The notes: generated by a model from the sequence alone, not told the origin. 64,000 nucleotides of DNA from Bartonella sp. AR 15-3 (GCF_002022445.1 NZ_MUYE01000001.1:682001-746000); one strand, 5' to 3'. Numbered from the stretch's first letter, positions 1 through 9,815 are shown. Numbers and translations: made by a program.

Positions 1-674
1 CTCGTTGGGCTGAACAGCATAAAATGAAAGTTGAAGTACTAGAAACTCATGATGGTGAAGAAGCAGGTATAAAATCAGCTACTATTCTTGTAAAAGGACA
101 TAATGCTTACGGTTTGTTAAAGACTGAATCAGGTGTTCATCGTTTAGTTCGTATTTCGCCATATGACTCAAATTCAAAACGACATACCTCTTTTGCAAGT
201 ATTTGGGTTTATCCGGTTGTTGATGAAAATATTGAAGTTGACCTTTCAGAAGCAGATGTTCGTATTGATACGTATCGTGCATCAGGAGCTGGAGGCCAAC
301 ATGTTAATACTACAGATTCCGCAGTACGTATTACGCATATAAAAACTGGTATTGTTGTTCAATGTCAAACAGAACGCTCTCAACACAAAAATAGAGCAAC
401 AGCTTGGTCAATGTTACGCGCACGCCTTTATGAAGAAGAACTTAAAAAACGAGAAGAAGAAACTAACGCAGTTGAGGCGTCTAAAACAGAAATTGGCTGG
501 GGACATCAAATTAGATCTTATGTTCTTCAACCCTATCAGCTTGTTAAAGATTCGCGTACAGGACTTGAAAATACTGATCCACAAACTGTACTCAATGGTG
601 ATTTAGATGCATTCATAGAAGCCGCACTTGCTCAACGCGTTCACGGGAAACAAGAGTTGAGAGATATTAATTAA
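1..674 (+). CDS. prfB: Peptide chain release factor 2 (3' part)
   Basis: RF2 recognises UGA/UAA stop codons and triggers release of the finished polypeptide on the ribosome. The reading frame is open from nt 3 and enters the window already coding (RWAEQHK precedes the first ATG at 24), so the 5' part, including the SPF stop-codon recognition motif, lies outside. The catalytic GGQ motif is at nt 291-299 within [19 protein letters not shown], followed by the basic SQHKNRATA segment, both typical of class I release factors. The tail [18 protein letters not shown] is typical of RF2. The gene converges on bcp with a 10-nt gap. Identity is very secure; only completeness is limited by the window edge. 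Confidence 0.97.
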   Translation, partial: RWAEQHKMKVEVLETHDGEEAGIKSATILVKGHNAYGLLKTESGVHRLVRISPYDSNSKRHTSFASIWVYPVVDENIEVDLSEADVRIDTYRASGAGGQHVNTTDSAVRITHIKTGIVVQCQTERSQHKNRATAWSMLRARLYEEELKKREEETNAVEASKTEIGWGHQIRSYVLQPYQLVKDSRTGLENTDPQTVLNGDLDAFIEAALAQRVHGKQELRDIN

Positions 675-684
675 TTATGTAGCA

Positions 685-1164
685 TTATCCTACAGCACAC
701 AGAGCACATGCGGCGGCTAAAACATTTTCAGCGTGTCCGGATACACAAACTTTACGCCATTCTTCAGCGATTTTTCCAGTTGAATCAATTAGAAAAGTAC
801 TCCGTTCAACACCCATATATTTACGTCCATACATGCTTTTTTCAACCCAAACGCCGTAAGCATCAAGTGTAGTTTTTTCTTCATCTGAAATAAGGATAAT
901 ATCAAGTTTATGTTTTATTTTAAATTTATCATGTTTAGCAATATTATCTGGAGACATACCAATGATCGTGACTCCGATTTCATTAAATTTTTCTTTTAAT
1001 CGGGTAAAATCGATCGCTTCATTTGTGCATCCACTTGTGTCATCTTTTGGATAAAAATATAAAACAACTGGTTTTCCTTTAAAATCAGAAAGGCTTAATT
1101 GCCCTCCACCATCACGCGGTAAATTAAAATTAGGAGCGGTATCACCTTTCATTAGTCTTGTCAT
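685..1164 (-). CDS. bcp: Thiol peroxidase, BCP/PrxQ family peroxiredoxin
   Basis: This is a cytoplasmic peroxiredoxin that reduces hydrogen peroxide and organic hydroperoxides. The 159-residue length is normal for the family. The peroxidatic cysteine lies in YFYPKDDTSGCTNEA. The resolving cysteine that E. coli BCP carries five residues later is replaced (GCTNEAIDF). Extra cysteines occur near the C-terminus (KVCVSGHAE and ACALCAVG), so the resolving partner may be there or external. The GHAENVL motif near the end is typical of the family. It is convergent with prfB and downstream of tyrS on the same strand, 145 nt away. The family call is certain; the catalytic subtype is inferred. Confidence 0.95.
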   Translation of the reverse strand: MTRLMKGDTAPNFNLPRDGGGQLSLSDFKGKPVVLYFYPKDDTSGCTNEAIDFTRLKEKFNEIGVTIIGMSPDNIAKHDKFKIKHKLDIILISDEEKTTLDAYGVWVEKSMYGRKYMGVERSTFLIDSTGKIAEEWRKVCVSGHAENVLAAACALCAVG

Positions 1165-1309
1165 TACATTATCTCTCTTTGTTATGTAAAATCATTGCAT
1201 AAGATATGAATGTATAGCAAAAAATTATTCAATTATAGGATAGATTCCTCAGAAAACTTTTCTCTATCATAATATAGTGTACTAATATAACTAAAATAAT
1301 TATAAATGA

Positions 1310-2563
1310 TTATATTGGTTTAATTAAAACATGTTTTTTCTTACCAAAAGACAGCTTAATTACTTCATTTGCATTGACATCTTTTTCAACAATAAGATGC
1401 TTTTCATCTTCAATAATTTGATCATTTACACGTACACCACCGCCTTGGATATATCGACGTGCCTCACTATTTGATCTAGCGAGCCCTGCTTTTACTAAAA
1501 GAGTAAGCACTCCAATGCCTGCTTTTAATTCTGTAGCATTGATTTTAATATTGGGAAGATTTTCTCCAAACATTTTTTCTTCAAAGGTCTTACATGCGGT
1601 TTCTAAAGCTTCATTTGCGAGAGTGCGACCATGTAGCATTGCAGTAACTTCTGTTGCTAGAATCTTTTTTGCTTCATTAATTTCAGCACTTTTTAATGCA
1701 GAGAGTTTAGCGATCTCGGTCATTGGTAATGTAGTATAAAGCTTTAAAAATCGTGTAACATCAAGATCTTCTGTATTACGCCAATATTGCCAAAATTCAT
1801 AAGGAGAAAACATATCTGCATTGAGCCATATAGCACCATTGAGTGACTTACCCATTTTGGCACCAGAAGAAGTTGTAAGTAATGGTGAAGTTAATGCGTA
1901 TAATTGGGGTGTTCCTAAGCGATGTCCTAATTCAATACCATTTACAATATTACCCCATTGGTCAGAACCACCCATTTGTACCCGTAAGCCATAACGCTTA
2001 TTAAGCTCTACGAAATCATAAGCTTGCAGAATCATATAATTGAATTCAAGAAATGATAAAGAATGTTCACGTTCGAGTCTTAGTCGAACAGAATCAAATG
2101 ATAACATGCGATTAATTGAAAAATATTTTCCTACATTGCGTAAAAATTCTAGATAGTTTAAATGGCATAGCCATTCAGCATTATTCACAATACATGCATC
2201 AGTTTTTTTATTACCGAATGTTAAGTAATTCGTAAATATTTTTTTAATGCTCATGATATTTTCAATAATATCATTGTGTGTTAAAAGACGCCGAGCTTCG
2301 TCTTTAAAGGAAGGATCACCAATTAAGCCTGTTCCACCACCCATTAATATAATAGGGCGGTGACCAGTTTTCTGCAACCAATGAAGCATCATAATTTGAA
2401 GAAGGCTTCCAGCATGTAGGCTCGAAGCTGTTGGATCAAACCCAATATAAGCAGTTACGGTTTCCTTTAAAAAAAGGTCATCTAAGCCTTTTTCATCTGA
2501 AATTTGATGAATGAAACCCCGTTCGCTTATAGTATGCAAAAATTCAGATTTAAAAGCAAACAT
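1310..2563 (-). CDS. tyrS: Tyrosine-tRNA ligase
   Basis: This class Ic synthetase charges tRNA-Tyr. The Rossmann catalytic domain carries the HIGH-like motif in [13 protein letters not shown] and the KMSKS-like loop as GAKMGKS. The tyrosine-binding region [10 protein letters not shown] is intact. A C-terminal S4 RNA-binding domain ([17 protein letters not shown]) is present. The open frame begins at 2572, but that ATG lies only about one base after the Shine-Dalgarno-like AGAGGG. The next in-frame ATG at 2563 has about 10 nt spacing and gives MFAFKSEFL, which resembles related N-termini, so I place the start there. About 417 residues, normal for the family. Confidence 0.96.
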   Translation of the reverse strand: MFAFKSEFLHTISERGFIHQISDEKGLDDLFLKETVTAYIGFDPTASSLHAGSLLQIMMLHWLQKTGHRPIILMGGGTGLIGDPSFKDEARRLLTHNDIIENIMSIKKIFTNYLTFGNKKTDACIVNNAEWLCHLNYLEFLRNVGKYFSINRMLSFDSVRLRLEREHSLSFLEFNYMILQAYDFVELNKRYGLRVQMGGSDQWGNIVNGIELGHRLGTPQLYALTSPLLTTSSGAKMGKSLNGAIWLNADMFSPYEFWQYWRNTEDLDVTRFLKLYTTLPMTEIAKLSALKSAEINEAKKILATEVTAMLHGRTLANEALETACKTFEEKMFGENLPNIKINATELKAGIGVLTLLVKAGLARSNSEARRYIQGGGVRVNDQIIEDEKHLIVEKDVNANEVIKLSFGKKKHVLIKPI

Positions 2564-2572
2564 GAATCTCAT

Positions 2573-3332
2573 TCCCTCTTAACTGTAATATCTGTTTATA
2601 TATTATGCACTTAATACAATTTTTATTATCAAATGGTACACTTTTCACAAGAAACGAGAATTTTAGCGAATATAATGATAGATTGATAAAAAGAAAAAAT
2701 ATATAAAAAACAATAAATTATGTTTTTATTTTTTGTGTCCTTATCAAATTCTTATATTTTTATGCATAATACAATTGCTCGCTTTTGATAAAAAACGCCA
2801 ATATACAAGCTTTTATAAAAAAATTACAATAATCGCAATTACGAGATTTACGAATAATTGTAATAATTAAAATGTATGATATTGAACTTAGAATGAATTT
2901 ATAATCTTAGCTTTAGAAGATCAATAATACTAATTCATTGAATAAATTATCTATTCTTTAATATCAGAATGAGTAAAAATCTAAATAAAAATTTTCCATA
3001 AGATTTTATAAAAGGTAAGTAATAACGTGTGGTATATTCAAAGAAATATAGAATCTATCTATCATAACAGTTCTAAAAGATGTAATGAGTGCTAAGATTT
3101 TTTTATGCATCAAAAAAAAGCCTTTACGCCATATATTTATCGGATAGATTTTAGCATTACAAATTTTATGTAAAGATCATTTAGTAAAGTTTATAAAAAG
3201 TAATCTTGCTTATACATGTATTATTGATTGAGGATTTAGACAAAACTTTCTATCTTTACCAATGGTAATAAGAGCAGCTTATTGATACAATAATGTATTT
3301 AAGTTAGTAATTTGAAAATAGAGGAGAGTACA
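2573..3332. other. Gene-poor AT-rich gap between tyrS and the DUF3126 gene
   Basis: About 760 bases without a convincing gene on either strand. Reading frames are short and interrupted. I looked for remnants of anmK or cysE, which I recall near these genes in some relatives, and saw no recognisable protein similarity. It presumably holds the divergent promoters of tyrS and the DUF3126 gene. Confidence 0.6.
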
Positions 3333-3545
3333 GTGAATGTTGATGAAATCAAAAAACTTGATAGTTATTTTAAAACCAAATTTCAAAATTCATCCTTACA
3401 AATAAAGGCACGACCTAAAAAGAATGATTCTTGCGAAGTCTATATAGGAGATGAATTCTTAGGTATTATTTATCGCGATGAAGAGGACAATGAAGTATCT
3501 TACAATTTTTCTATGGCTATATTAGGTATCGACTTAGATAATTGA
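3333..3545 (+). CDS. DUF3126 family protein
   Basis: A small, acidic, probably cytoplasmic alphaproteobacterial protein of unknown function. The sequence fits the family: MNVDEIKKLDSYFK at the N-terminus, ARPKKNDSCEVYIGDEFLG in the middle, then YRDEEDNEVSYNF and an MAILGIDLD tail. The longest frame opens with TTG at 3312, but a GGAG Shine-Dalgarno at about 3323-3326 sits 6 nt before an in-frame GTG at 3333. GTG is therefore the likely start, giving 70 residues, the usual size. It stands alone, with the minus-strand radC converging 42 nt downstream. Identity as DUF3126 is from memory of the family; no function can be assigned. Confidence 0.85.
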   Translation: MNVDEIKKLDSYFKTKFQNSSLQIKARPKKNDSCEVYIGDEFLGIIYRDEEDNEVSYNFSMAILGIDLDN

Positions 3546-3587
3546 TATATGATTGTAATTAAATAGAATTTCTCTCTAATTGAATTT

Positions 3588-4382
3588 TTATATAAGCTTT
3601 AATTCTTTAAAACTTGTATAATTATTACGTGCGATAATAATGTGATCATGAATAGTAATTTCTAATGCGTTTGCAGCGTCTTTTAATCTATGTGTCATCG
3701 ATATATCTGCTTTAGAAGGTGAAGCATTACCTGAAGGATGGTTATGAATTAAGATCAATCCTGATGCCGATAATTGCAAAGCTCGAGAAATTACTTCGCG
3801 AGGATAAACAGGGGTATGATCAATAGTTCCAGTTTGTTGTACTTCATCGGAAATCAAACCGTTCCTTTTGTCAAGAAATAACACACGGAATTGCTCACGC
3901 GTTTCATGAGCCATTACGGCTTTGCAGTAAGCTAATACTTTATCCCATGAAGAAAAAATATCACGCTTATACAATTGTGCACGAGCAAGGCGTCCTGCTA
4001 CATCTGAAATAATTTTTAGATCGATAGCAGTAGCTGGACCACATCCTTCAATTTCTTGAAGTCGATGAATATCTGCTGTCAACACATCGGCTAATGAACC
4101 AAAATTCGCTAATAAATTTTTAGCTATTGGTTTTATATCAGCTCGAAGAATAGTACGAGAAAGTAATAGTTCAAGATATTCATAATCTTCAATCGCGTTA
4201 CCCTTTGTTTTTAAATAGCGTTTACGAAGACGTTCACGATGTCCTTGATAATGTCTATATACTTTTGAATTTTTCTTAATTTTTTTATTATTCCTTTGTG
4301 GTACTGGATGAGCTGGAACAGTTGATGTTAGTTCAAAAGAACTATTTTCGGCGACTCCATTTTTATTAGTCTTTTTTGCCAT
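3588..4382 (-). CDS. radC: RadC family JAB/MPN-domain protein
   Basis: RadC-like proteins combine a helix-hairpin-helix segment (LQEIEGCGPATAIDLKII) with a C-terminal JAMM metalloprotease-like domain. The metal-binding signature is complete: an upstream glutamate in PREVISRAL and the HxH-x7-S-x2-D type stretch LIHNHPSGNASPSKADI. At 264 residues it is full length, with a basic low-complexity N-terminal extension (PQRNNKKIKKNSK). The historical link to DNA repair is doubtful and the biochemical role is not established. It is the last gene of the sfsA-map-radC string, 17 nt after map. Confidence 0.93.
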   Translation of the reverse strand: MAKKTNKNGVAENSSFELTSTVPAHPVPQRNNKKIKKNSKVYRHYQGHRERLRKRYLKTKGNAIEDYEYLELLLSRTILRADIKPIAKNLLANFGSLADVLTADIHRLQEIEGCGPATAIDLKIISDVAGRLARAQLYKRDIFSSWDKVLAYCKAVMAHETREQFRVLFLDKRNGLISDEVQQTGTIDHTPVYPREVISRALQLSASGLILIHNHPSGNASPSKADISMTHRLKDAANALEITIHDHIIIARNNYTSFKELKLI

Positions 4383-4399
4383 GATATTTCTACATTTAC

Positions 4400-5230
4400 T
4401 TAATTACATGAATTTAAAGTATAAAAAATATTTTTAGGAGACTGAGTGAATATTTCACATCCTTCACTTATTACGCCAATTGTATGTTCGTATTGTGCCG
4501 TCAGAGAGCGATCCCGGGTAACAGCAGTCCAACCATCCGATAAAACCTTAATTTGTGGTTTGCCAAGATTAATCATAGGCTCGATAGTAAATATCATGCC
4601 TTGTTTAAGCTCTGCACCTTCGCCTGGTTTTCCATAATGTAAAATATTTGGTGCATCATGAAAAAGTTGACCAATTCCATGCCCACAAAAATCTCTTACA
4701 ACGGAGCAGCGTTCCGATTCTGCATAATGTTGAATAGCAGCACCAATATCACCTGTCGTTGCTCCAGGTTTGACTGCAGCAATTCCTCTCATGAGGCTTT
4801 CATGAGTTATCTGTAATAAGCGTTCTGCAGCACGCTTGATTTTTCCAACAGGATACATACGGCTTGAGTCTCCATGCCAACCATTGAGAATAAATGTCAC
4901 GTCAATATTAACAATATCACCTTCTTGTAAGGGTTTTTCATTTGGTATTCCATGGCAAACAACATGATTGATAGATGTACAACACGAATGACCATACCCA
5001 TGATAATTCAGATCAGCGGGCAAAGCATTTCGCTCAGCTCCAAAAACAAAAACGAAATCATCAATTTCTTGTGTTGTAACACCTGGCCTAATAATGTCGC
5101 TGAGTGCATCAAGACATTCTGCTGCAATTCGACCAACTTTACGCATTTGAGAAAAAGCATAATCATCGAAAATACGGATTTGACCATTAAATTTTAAAGG
5201 AGCTTTATTATATTCAATATAACTAACCAT
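4400..5230 (-). CDS. map: Type I methionine aminopeptidase
   Basis: Removes the initiator methionine from nascent proteins. The pita-bread fold ligands are all visible: two aspartates in VNIDVTFILNGWHGDSS, the histidine in GHGIGQLFHDAPNI, and glutamates in FTIEPMINLG and QYEHTIGV. The substrate histidine in GYGHSCCTSINHVVCHG is also present. 276 residues, the normal length in alphaproteobacteria. Its ATG overlaps the sfsA stop by 8 nt (ATGGTTAG), which implies translational coupling, and radC follows 17 nt later. Confidence 0.97.
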   Translation of the reverse strand: MVSYIEYNKAPLKFNGQIRIFDDYAFSQMRKVGRIAAECLDALSDIIRPGVTTQEIDDFVFVFGAERNALPADLNYHGYGHSCCTSINHVVCHGIPNEKPLQEGDIVNIDVTFILNGWHGDSSRMYPVGKIKRAAERLLQITHESLMRGIAAVKPGATTGDIGAAIQHYAESERCSVVRDFCGHGIGQLFHDAPNILHYGKPGEGAELKQGMIFTIEPMINLGKPQIKVLSDGWTAVTRDRSLTAQYEHTIGVISEGCEIFTQSPKNIFYTLNSCN

Positions 5231-5936
5231 TTTTTTTATTATTTTCTATCTTTACTTGATGAATCGGAAAAATACCTTCGACACTTACGTGGCATTTTAT
5301 AGCATAAAATTCTACCCCTGATTTTAGTGCTAAATCAAATTTACATCCATAAATGGGATCAAGATCATGGCAAATTTTAAAAGCGGAACAGTCCTCTCGT
5401 TGAATTACATATAACATGGCAGCTCGTTTTCCTTGTTGCACAATTTTTATCAGTTCTTCAAGATGGCGTGCACCACGTTTTGTTATGGTATCAGGAAATT
5501 CTGCTAATTGCTTTTGGCGAATAAAATGGACATTTTTTACTTCTAAATAACACTCAGACAAATCGTTATTGCGTAAGAGAAAATCAATACGTGATTGGCC
5601 GTAGCGTTGTTCTTTCAAAATTGTTTTATAATCACTAAATTCGTGCAATATCCCATCTTGAATTGCTTCCAAAGCAAGTTTATTTGCTAAAGTTGCATTA
5701 ATACCAACTAAGGTATTATCTGTTTCAACAATTTCTAAGCGATACGGATATTTCCGTTTTGGATCATCACTATAGGAAAGCCAAACATTAGAATCAGGAG
5801 TTGTTAATCCAAGCATCGAGCCAGTATTAGGAACAGAAACCGTAAAGATGTGTTGGTCATTCTTTTTAACATCAGCAAGAAAGCGTTTATAACGACAAAT
5901 AAGTTTTGCAGGATGAAGTTTGGAAACAAAGAACAT
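5223..5936 (-). CDS. sfsA: SfsA family protein (sugar fermentation stimulation homologue)
   Basis: SfsA proteins are OB-fold plus nuclease-like proteins first described as DNA-binding stimulators of maltose gene expression; the general role is unclear. Diagnostic segments are RYKRFLADV near the N-terminus, NTGSMLGL (usually NPGRM or NTGSM), QSRIDFLL, YLEVKNVHF and FPDTITKRGARHLEEL. 237 residues is normal. The start has a TAAGG Shine-Dalgarno 4 nt upstream. It is the first gene of the sfsA-map-radC operon and overlaps map by 8 nt. Confidence 0.94.
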   Translation of the reverse strand: MFFVSKLHPAKLICRYKRFLADVKKNDQHIFTVSVPNTGSMLGLTTPDSNVWLSYSDDPKRKYPYRLEIVETDNTLVGINATLANKLALEAIQDGILHEFSDYKTILKEQRYGQSRIDFLLRNNDLSECYLEVKNVHFIRQKQLAEFPDTITKRGARHLEELIKIVQQGKRAAMLYVIQREDCSAFKICHDLDPIYGCKFDLALKSGVEFYAIKCHVSVEGIFPIHQVKIENNKKNG

Positions 5937-6231
5937 ACGACCTTATTAAAATATATGATTTTTTAATTCAACTCGGATCATAATAAAGAGTTATACTAAC
6001 TTTAGCTTAGCGCTTAAATAGCGTCTTTATAATTATTGTTATAAATATTTTAGTTATTTTTCTTTCAAAGCTCATTATTCTATTGACTATTCAATCAATA
6101 GAAGCATCATTTGCAAAGATAAATTAGTTATGGCTGTCCTCAATAAGGTTATTTTATGAAATATTCATTTAAAAAGTTGCGTTTTAAAAAATTAATAATG
6201 AAGGCATAATTTATGAAAACTGGTGAAGTAA

Positions 6232-7053
6232 ATGGCCGGAACAAATAGAAAATGTCAAAATGTAATGAATGGCCCAATTATTGTTTTAGTTGAGCCACAA
6301 TTATCAGAAAATATTGGTATGGTAGCAAGAGCGATGGCCAATTTTGGTTTATCAAAACTTCGACTTGTTAAACCGCGAGAAATATTTCCAAATGAAAAAG
6401 TTCAGGCTACAGCCAGCAAAGCAGATCATATCATTAATGATACACTAATATTCGATACATTATGCGATGCAATTGCGGATTTAAATTATGTTTATGCGAC
6501 GACAGCACGTGAAAGATGTGGTTTTAAAACTGTTAAAAGTGCTGTAGAAGCTGCAAATATTTTGCGTTATTATGAGAATATTGGTCATAAAACAGGTATT
6601 TTATTTGGAAGAGAAAGGTGGGGATTGAAGAATAATGAAATTAGCCTTGCTGATGAGATTATTACTTTTCCAGTTAATCCTGCTTTCGCATCACTTAATA
6701 TAGCGCAAGCCGTTTTGTTAATAGCTTACGAATGGATGAAATCAGGCTTGGAAGATTTGAGTGATACGGCTTTTCGTGCAATAAAGTTAAAACCAGCCGA
6801 TAAAGCAACACTTCATGGTTTTTTATCACAGTTGGAAGATGCTTTAGATGTTCGTGGATATTTTAGACCTCAAGAGCGTAAAGAAGTAATGGTTACAAAT
6901 ATACGCTCTGTTTTTACACGCGCAAATTTTAGCGAGTCTGAAATTCAGCTCTTACGAGGTGTTATATCTTCACTGGATCATTTTTCGCCTAAATTTCCGC
7001 GGGGTAGTGGAGCCCCCGAAGGGCGTGATCGCAAAAAATTAAAAAAAATGTGA
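6232..7053 (+). CDS. trmJ: tRNA (cytidine/uridine-2'-O-)-methyltransferase, TrmJ-like
   Basis: A SPOUT-fold methyltransferase expected to 2'-O-methylate position 32 in the tRNA anticodon loop. Motif 1 reads EPQLSENIGMVARAMANFG, and the knot motifs are LFGRERWGL and ASLNIAQAV. Length is 273 residues, with a helical C-terminal extension that helps separate TrmJ from TrmL. The start MAGTNRK matches family N-termini and has a GGTGA Shine-Dalgarno. An 11-codon ORF starting at 6213 has a better AAGG site and overlaps this start. The 3' end lies inside an 18-bp duplication next to murI. Confidence 0.92.
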   Translation: MAGTNRKCQNVMNGPIIVLVEPQLSENIGMVARAMANFGLSKLRLVKPREIFPNEKVQATASKADHIINDTLIFDTLCDAIADLNYVYATTARERCGFKTVKSAVEAANILRYYENIGHKTGILFGRERWGLKNNEISLADEIITFPVNPAFASLNIAQAVLLIAYEWMKSGLEDLSDTAFRAIKLKPADKATLHGFLSQLEDALDVRGYFRPQERKEVMVTNIRSVFTRANFSESEIQLLRGVISSLDHFSPKFPRGSGAPEGRDRKKLKKM

Positions 7054-7078
7054 ATACTTAAAAAAATGTGAATACTTA
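7043..7078. repeat. Perfect 18-bp tandem duplication at the trmJ/murI junction
   Basis: The unit AAAAAATGTGAATACTTA occurs at 7043-7060 and again at 7061-7078. The first copy contains the trmJ stop codon (7051-7053). The second lies directly before the murI ATG at 7079. A single copy would leave only about 7 nt between the two genes, so the duplication has lengthened a very tight junction. It looks like a recent slippage event. Confidence 0.9.
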
Positions 7079-7891
7079 ATGAGTGAACAACCTCTTCTTT
7101 TCTTTGATAGTGGTATTGGTGGACTAACAATACTAAGAGAAGTACGCCTTTTTGTTTCCGAGTACCAATTTATTTATGTTGCTGATGATGCAGGATTTCC
7201 CTATGGTATCTGGGAAGAGGAGATGTTAAGACACCGTATTTTAAAGATTTTTACATATCTTCTAGAACTTTATAATCCTGCTTTATGTGTGATTGCTTGC
7301 AATACAGCTTCTACATTAATGATAGAAGATTTACGACGCGAATTTCCTAATATTCATTTTGTAGGAACTGTTCCTGCAATTAAATTAGCTGCTGAACAAA
7401 CAAAATCTGGTGTTATTTCAGTATTAGCAACTCCTGGCACAGTTAAACGTGCATATACACATGAATTAATCAATTCTTTTGCTGGTCAATGTTATGTACA
7501 GCTTGTAGGAAGTGAAAAGCTAGCAGGATTTGCTGAGAATTATTTACGTGGTTATCCTATCAATTATGAAGAATTACGCCATGAAATTTTGCCATGCTTT
7601 ATTGAGAAAAATGGCAAATTAACTGATATTATTGTCTTAGCTTGCACACATTATCCTTTTTTGATCAACTTATTTCGTGAACAAGCTTTATGGCCGGTTG
7701 ATTGGATCGATCCAGCAAAAGCTATAGCTAAACACATAAGATCATTATTACCAATGAAAATCCAAAACAAGAATATGAAGGAATATACAGATTTCACTTT
7801 GTTTACATCACAAAATATAAGCCCTTCAACTGAAAATTTATTGCAAAAGTTTCACTTAAAAATAATGAAGGGAGTTGACTTTAAATTGTAA
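7079..7891 (+). CDS. murI: Glutamate racemase
   Basis: Converts L-glutamate to D-glutamate for peptidoglycan precursor synthesis in the cytoplasm. The two catalytic cysteines sit in IACNTASTL and LACTHYPFL, and the N-terminal FFDSGIGGLTIL is the family signature. 270 residues, full length. There is no strong Shine-Dalgarno; the bases before the ATG come from the 18-bp duplication shared with the end of trmJ, so expression probably depends on read-through and reinitiation from trmJ. rpsD follows after a structured leader. Confidence 0.95.
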   Translation: MSEQPLLFFDSGIGGLTILREVRLFVSEYQFIYVADDAGFPYGIWEEEMLRHRILKIFTYLLELYNPALCVIACNTASTLMIEDLRREFPNIHFVGTVPAIKLAAEQTKSGVISVLATPGTVKRAYTHELINSFAGQCYVQLVGSEKLAGFAENYLRGYPINYEELRHEILPCFIEKNGKLTDIIVLACTHYPFLINLFREQALWPVDWIDPAKAIAKHIRSLLPMKIQNKNMKEYTDFTLFTSQNISPSTENLLQKFHLKIMKGVDFKL

Positions 7892-7934
7892 GATAAGTAG
7901 AAGTTAAGATGTTTTTTCTGAGAAAGATCATTAA

Positions 7935-8052
7935 TTGACGTGTCCCGTGGGTAATTTGCAGTTGATGCAGGTGTTGTCCTGTCGGTTTTCTTTTTTGAAA
8001 ACAGAGGAGGGCGCGTTTCCTTAAGATCTAATTTTTGATCTTATTTTTATTT
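7935..8052 (+). promoter_or_regulatory. Putative structured 5' leader of rpsD
   Basis: This stretch is noticeably richer in G and C than other intergenic DNA here. It contains several short inverted repeats: CAGG/CCTG (7968-7971 with 7978-7981), GTTTTC/GAAAAC (7985-7990 with 7997-8002) and TAAGATC/GATCTTA (8022-8028 with 8037-8043). The last is followed by a T-rich run, so it resembles an attenuator hairpin just before the rpsD Shine-Dalgarno at about 8053-8058. S4 autoregulates through leader RNA in other bacteria; that this is such an element is inference. Confidence 0.4.
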
Positions 8053-8064
8053 AAAGGAAATGCG

Positions 8065-8682
8065 ATGAGTAAACGCGAAACAACAAAACATAAAATTGAC
8101 CGCCGTATGGGAGAAAATATCTGGGGGCGCCCAAAATCTCCAGTTAATCGCCGCGAATATGGTCCTGGACAACATGGTCAGCGCCGTAAAGGGAAACTTT
8201 CTGATTATGGAATCCAGTTGCGCGCTAAGCAAAAATTAAAAGGGTTTTATGGCGATATTTCAGAAAAGCAATTTCGCAAAACTTATGAAGAGGCTGCTCG
8301 TCGTCGTGGTGATACAGGTGAAAATCTTATAGGTCTTTTAGAGTCGCGTTTGGATGCTATTGTTTATCGTGCAAAGTTTGTGCCTACCATTTTTGCTTCT
8401 CGTCAATTTATTAATCATGGTCATGTTAATGTCAATGGTCGGCGTACAAATATTCAGTCATACCGTTGTAAACCAGGTGATGTGATTGAGGTCCGTGAAA
8501 AATCAAAACAACTTGTCTTAGTTTTGGAAGCTGTACAATTAGCTGAGCGTGATGTGCCTGAATATATTAATGTAGATCATAACAAGATGATAGCAACCTT
8601 TATCCGTATACCTGCTTTTGCAGATGTTCCGTATGCTGTTCATATGGAACCTAATTTGGTTGTTGAGTTTTATTCTCGTTAG
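8065..8682 (+). CDS. rpsD: 30S ribosomal protein S4
   Basis: A primary 16S rRNA-binding protein that nucleates 30S assembly and, in several bacteria, represses its own mRNA. The start is the ATG at 8065 ([17 protein letters not shown]), with AAAGGA 6 nt upstream. The frame is open further 5' from 8035, but those residues do not fit S4. 205 residues, the normal size in this order. The basic N-terminal region [16 protein letters not shown] and the S4 domain ([15 protein letters not shown], then [12 protein letters not shown]) are intact. It is a single-gene locus here, apart from the usual alpha operon. Confidence 0.97.
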   Translation: MSKRETTKHKIDRRMGENIWGRPKSPVNRREYGPGQHGQRRKGKLSDYGIQLRAKQKLKGFYGDISEKQFRKTYEEAARRRGDTGENLIGLLESRLDAIVYRAKFVPTIFASRQFINHGHVNVNGRRTNIQSYRCKPGDVIEVREKSKQLVLVLEAVQLAERDVPEYINVDHNKMIATFIRIPAFADVPYAVHMEPNLVVEFYSR

Positions 8683-8978
8683 CTTTTTATACAGAGATCA
8701 TTGTTTTAATTTTCTCTATATATCAAAATTATTATGCTATAGCAGTGTTCTTGATAATAGCAACGGATGGTGTCTATTATTATTCTCTATAGCAATGCAT
8801 TTTGATGATTTTTTCTTGTATAATTCAAACGTACAAATTGATTAAAATAGACTTAGATTATGTGATATGTCTGCTATTGGATTATAATTTATTATTGCAG
8901 GATTAAGTCATTGTATTATACAGAGTTATGATATTATAAATTGAATTTTAATCAAATTTTGTGTGATGAAAAAAAAAC

Positions 8979-9815
8979 ATGGATACGAGTGATCCTTTGG
9001 AAGAAAAGACTGGTGATTGTCATCCGATGTTCTGGGTTGCTCCTTCAACTGTACAATTTAATAAATTACGTAAACGTCTTTTGCGCCATATAAGGCAGGC
9101 ATTAGATGATTTTTCTATGCTCTCTTCAGGAAAAAAATGGCTTATTGCCTTATCAGGCGGAAAAGATTCTTATGCTTTACTAGCACTTTTGCTTGATTTA
9201 AAATGGCGTGGTCTTCTATCTATTGACATTTTAGCTTGTAATCTTGATCAAGGTCAGCCAGCTTTTCCAAAGCATATTCTTCCCGATTTTTTAAATTATT
9301 ATCAGATTCCATATCGCATTGAGTATCAAGATACTTATTCAATCGTTACAGATAAATTAACACAAACACAAACATATTGTTCACTTTGTTCTCGGTTGCG
9401 ACGTGGACATTTATATCGGATTGCACGTGAAGAGGGATGCTCTGCTTTGGTACTTGGTCATCATCGTGATGATGTCTTAGAGACATTCCTTATGAATTTG
9501 TTCCATGGTGGCCGACTAGCAGCTATGCCTGGAAAACTTATAAATGATGAAAAAGATCTTTTTGTTTTACGTCCTCTTATCTATGCTGCTGAAGAAGATA
9601 TAGAGAAATTTTCTCAAGCGATGCAATTCCCTATCATCCCTTGTAATTTTTGTGGGAGTCAAGATGGTTTACAGCGCAATGCAATGAAAAAAATGCTCAA
9701 TGATATTGAAAAAAAAATGCCAGGACGCAAAGACATCATGATCCGTGCCTTAACAAATGTTCGTCCTAGTCATTTACTTGATAAAAAACTTTTTTCTTTT
9801 AAGAGTTTGTCATAA
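8979..9815 (+). CDS. ttcA: tRNA 2-thiocytidine(32) synthetase TtcA
   Basis: An ATP- and Fe-S-dependent enzyme that thiolates cytidine 32 in certain tRNAs. The PP-loop is [12 protein letters not shown]. The two CxxC pairs that ligate the cluster are [10 protein letters not shown] and [12 protein letters not shown]. 278 residues, full length. [21 protein letters not shown] aligns with TtcA N-termini, supporting the ATG at 8979, although the Shine-Dalgarno is weak. It converges on rimO with 40 nt between the stops and is separated from rpsD by about 300 nt in which I see no gene. Confidence 0.95.
   Translation: MDTSDPLEEKTGDCHPMFWVAPSTVQFNKLRKRLLRHIRQALDDFSMLSSGKKWLIALSGGKDSYALLALLLDLKWRGLLSIDILACNLDQGQPAFPKHILPDFLNYYQIPYRIEYQDTYSIVTDKLTQTQTYCSLCSRLRRGHLYRIAREEGCSALVLGHHRDDVLETFLMNLFHGGRLAAMPGKLINDEKDLFVLRPLIYAAEEDIEKFSQAMQFPIIPCNFCGSQDGLQRNAMKKMLNDIEKKMPGRKDIMIRALTNVRPSHLLDKKLFSFKSLS

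Noticed and set aside
2573-3332. Possible anmK or cysE remnants near tyrS and the DUF3126 gene
   Set aside because: Translated both strands by eye; no stretch matched either protein convincingly.
8618-8845. 75-codon plus-strand frame overlapping the 3' end of rpsD
   Set aside because: It overlaps rpsD in another frame, is composed mainly of aromatic and hydrophobic residues as AT-rich DNA gives, and resembles no protein I know.
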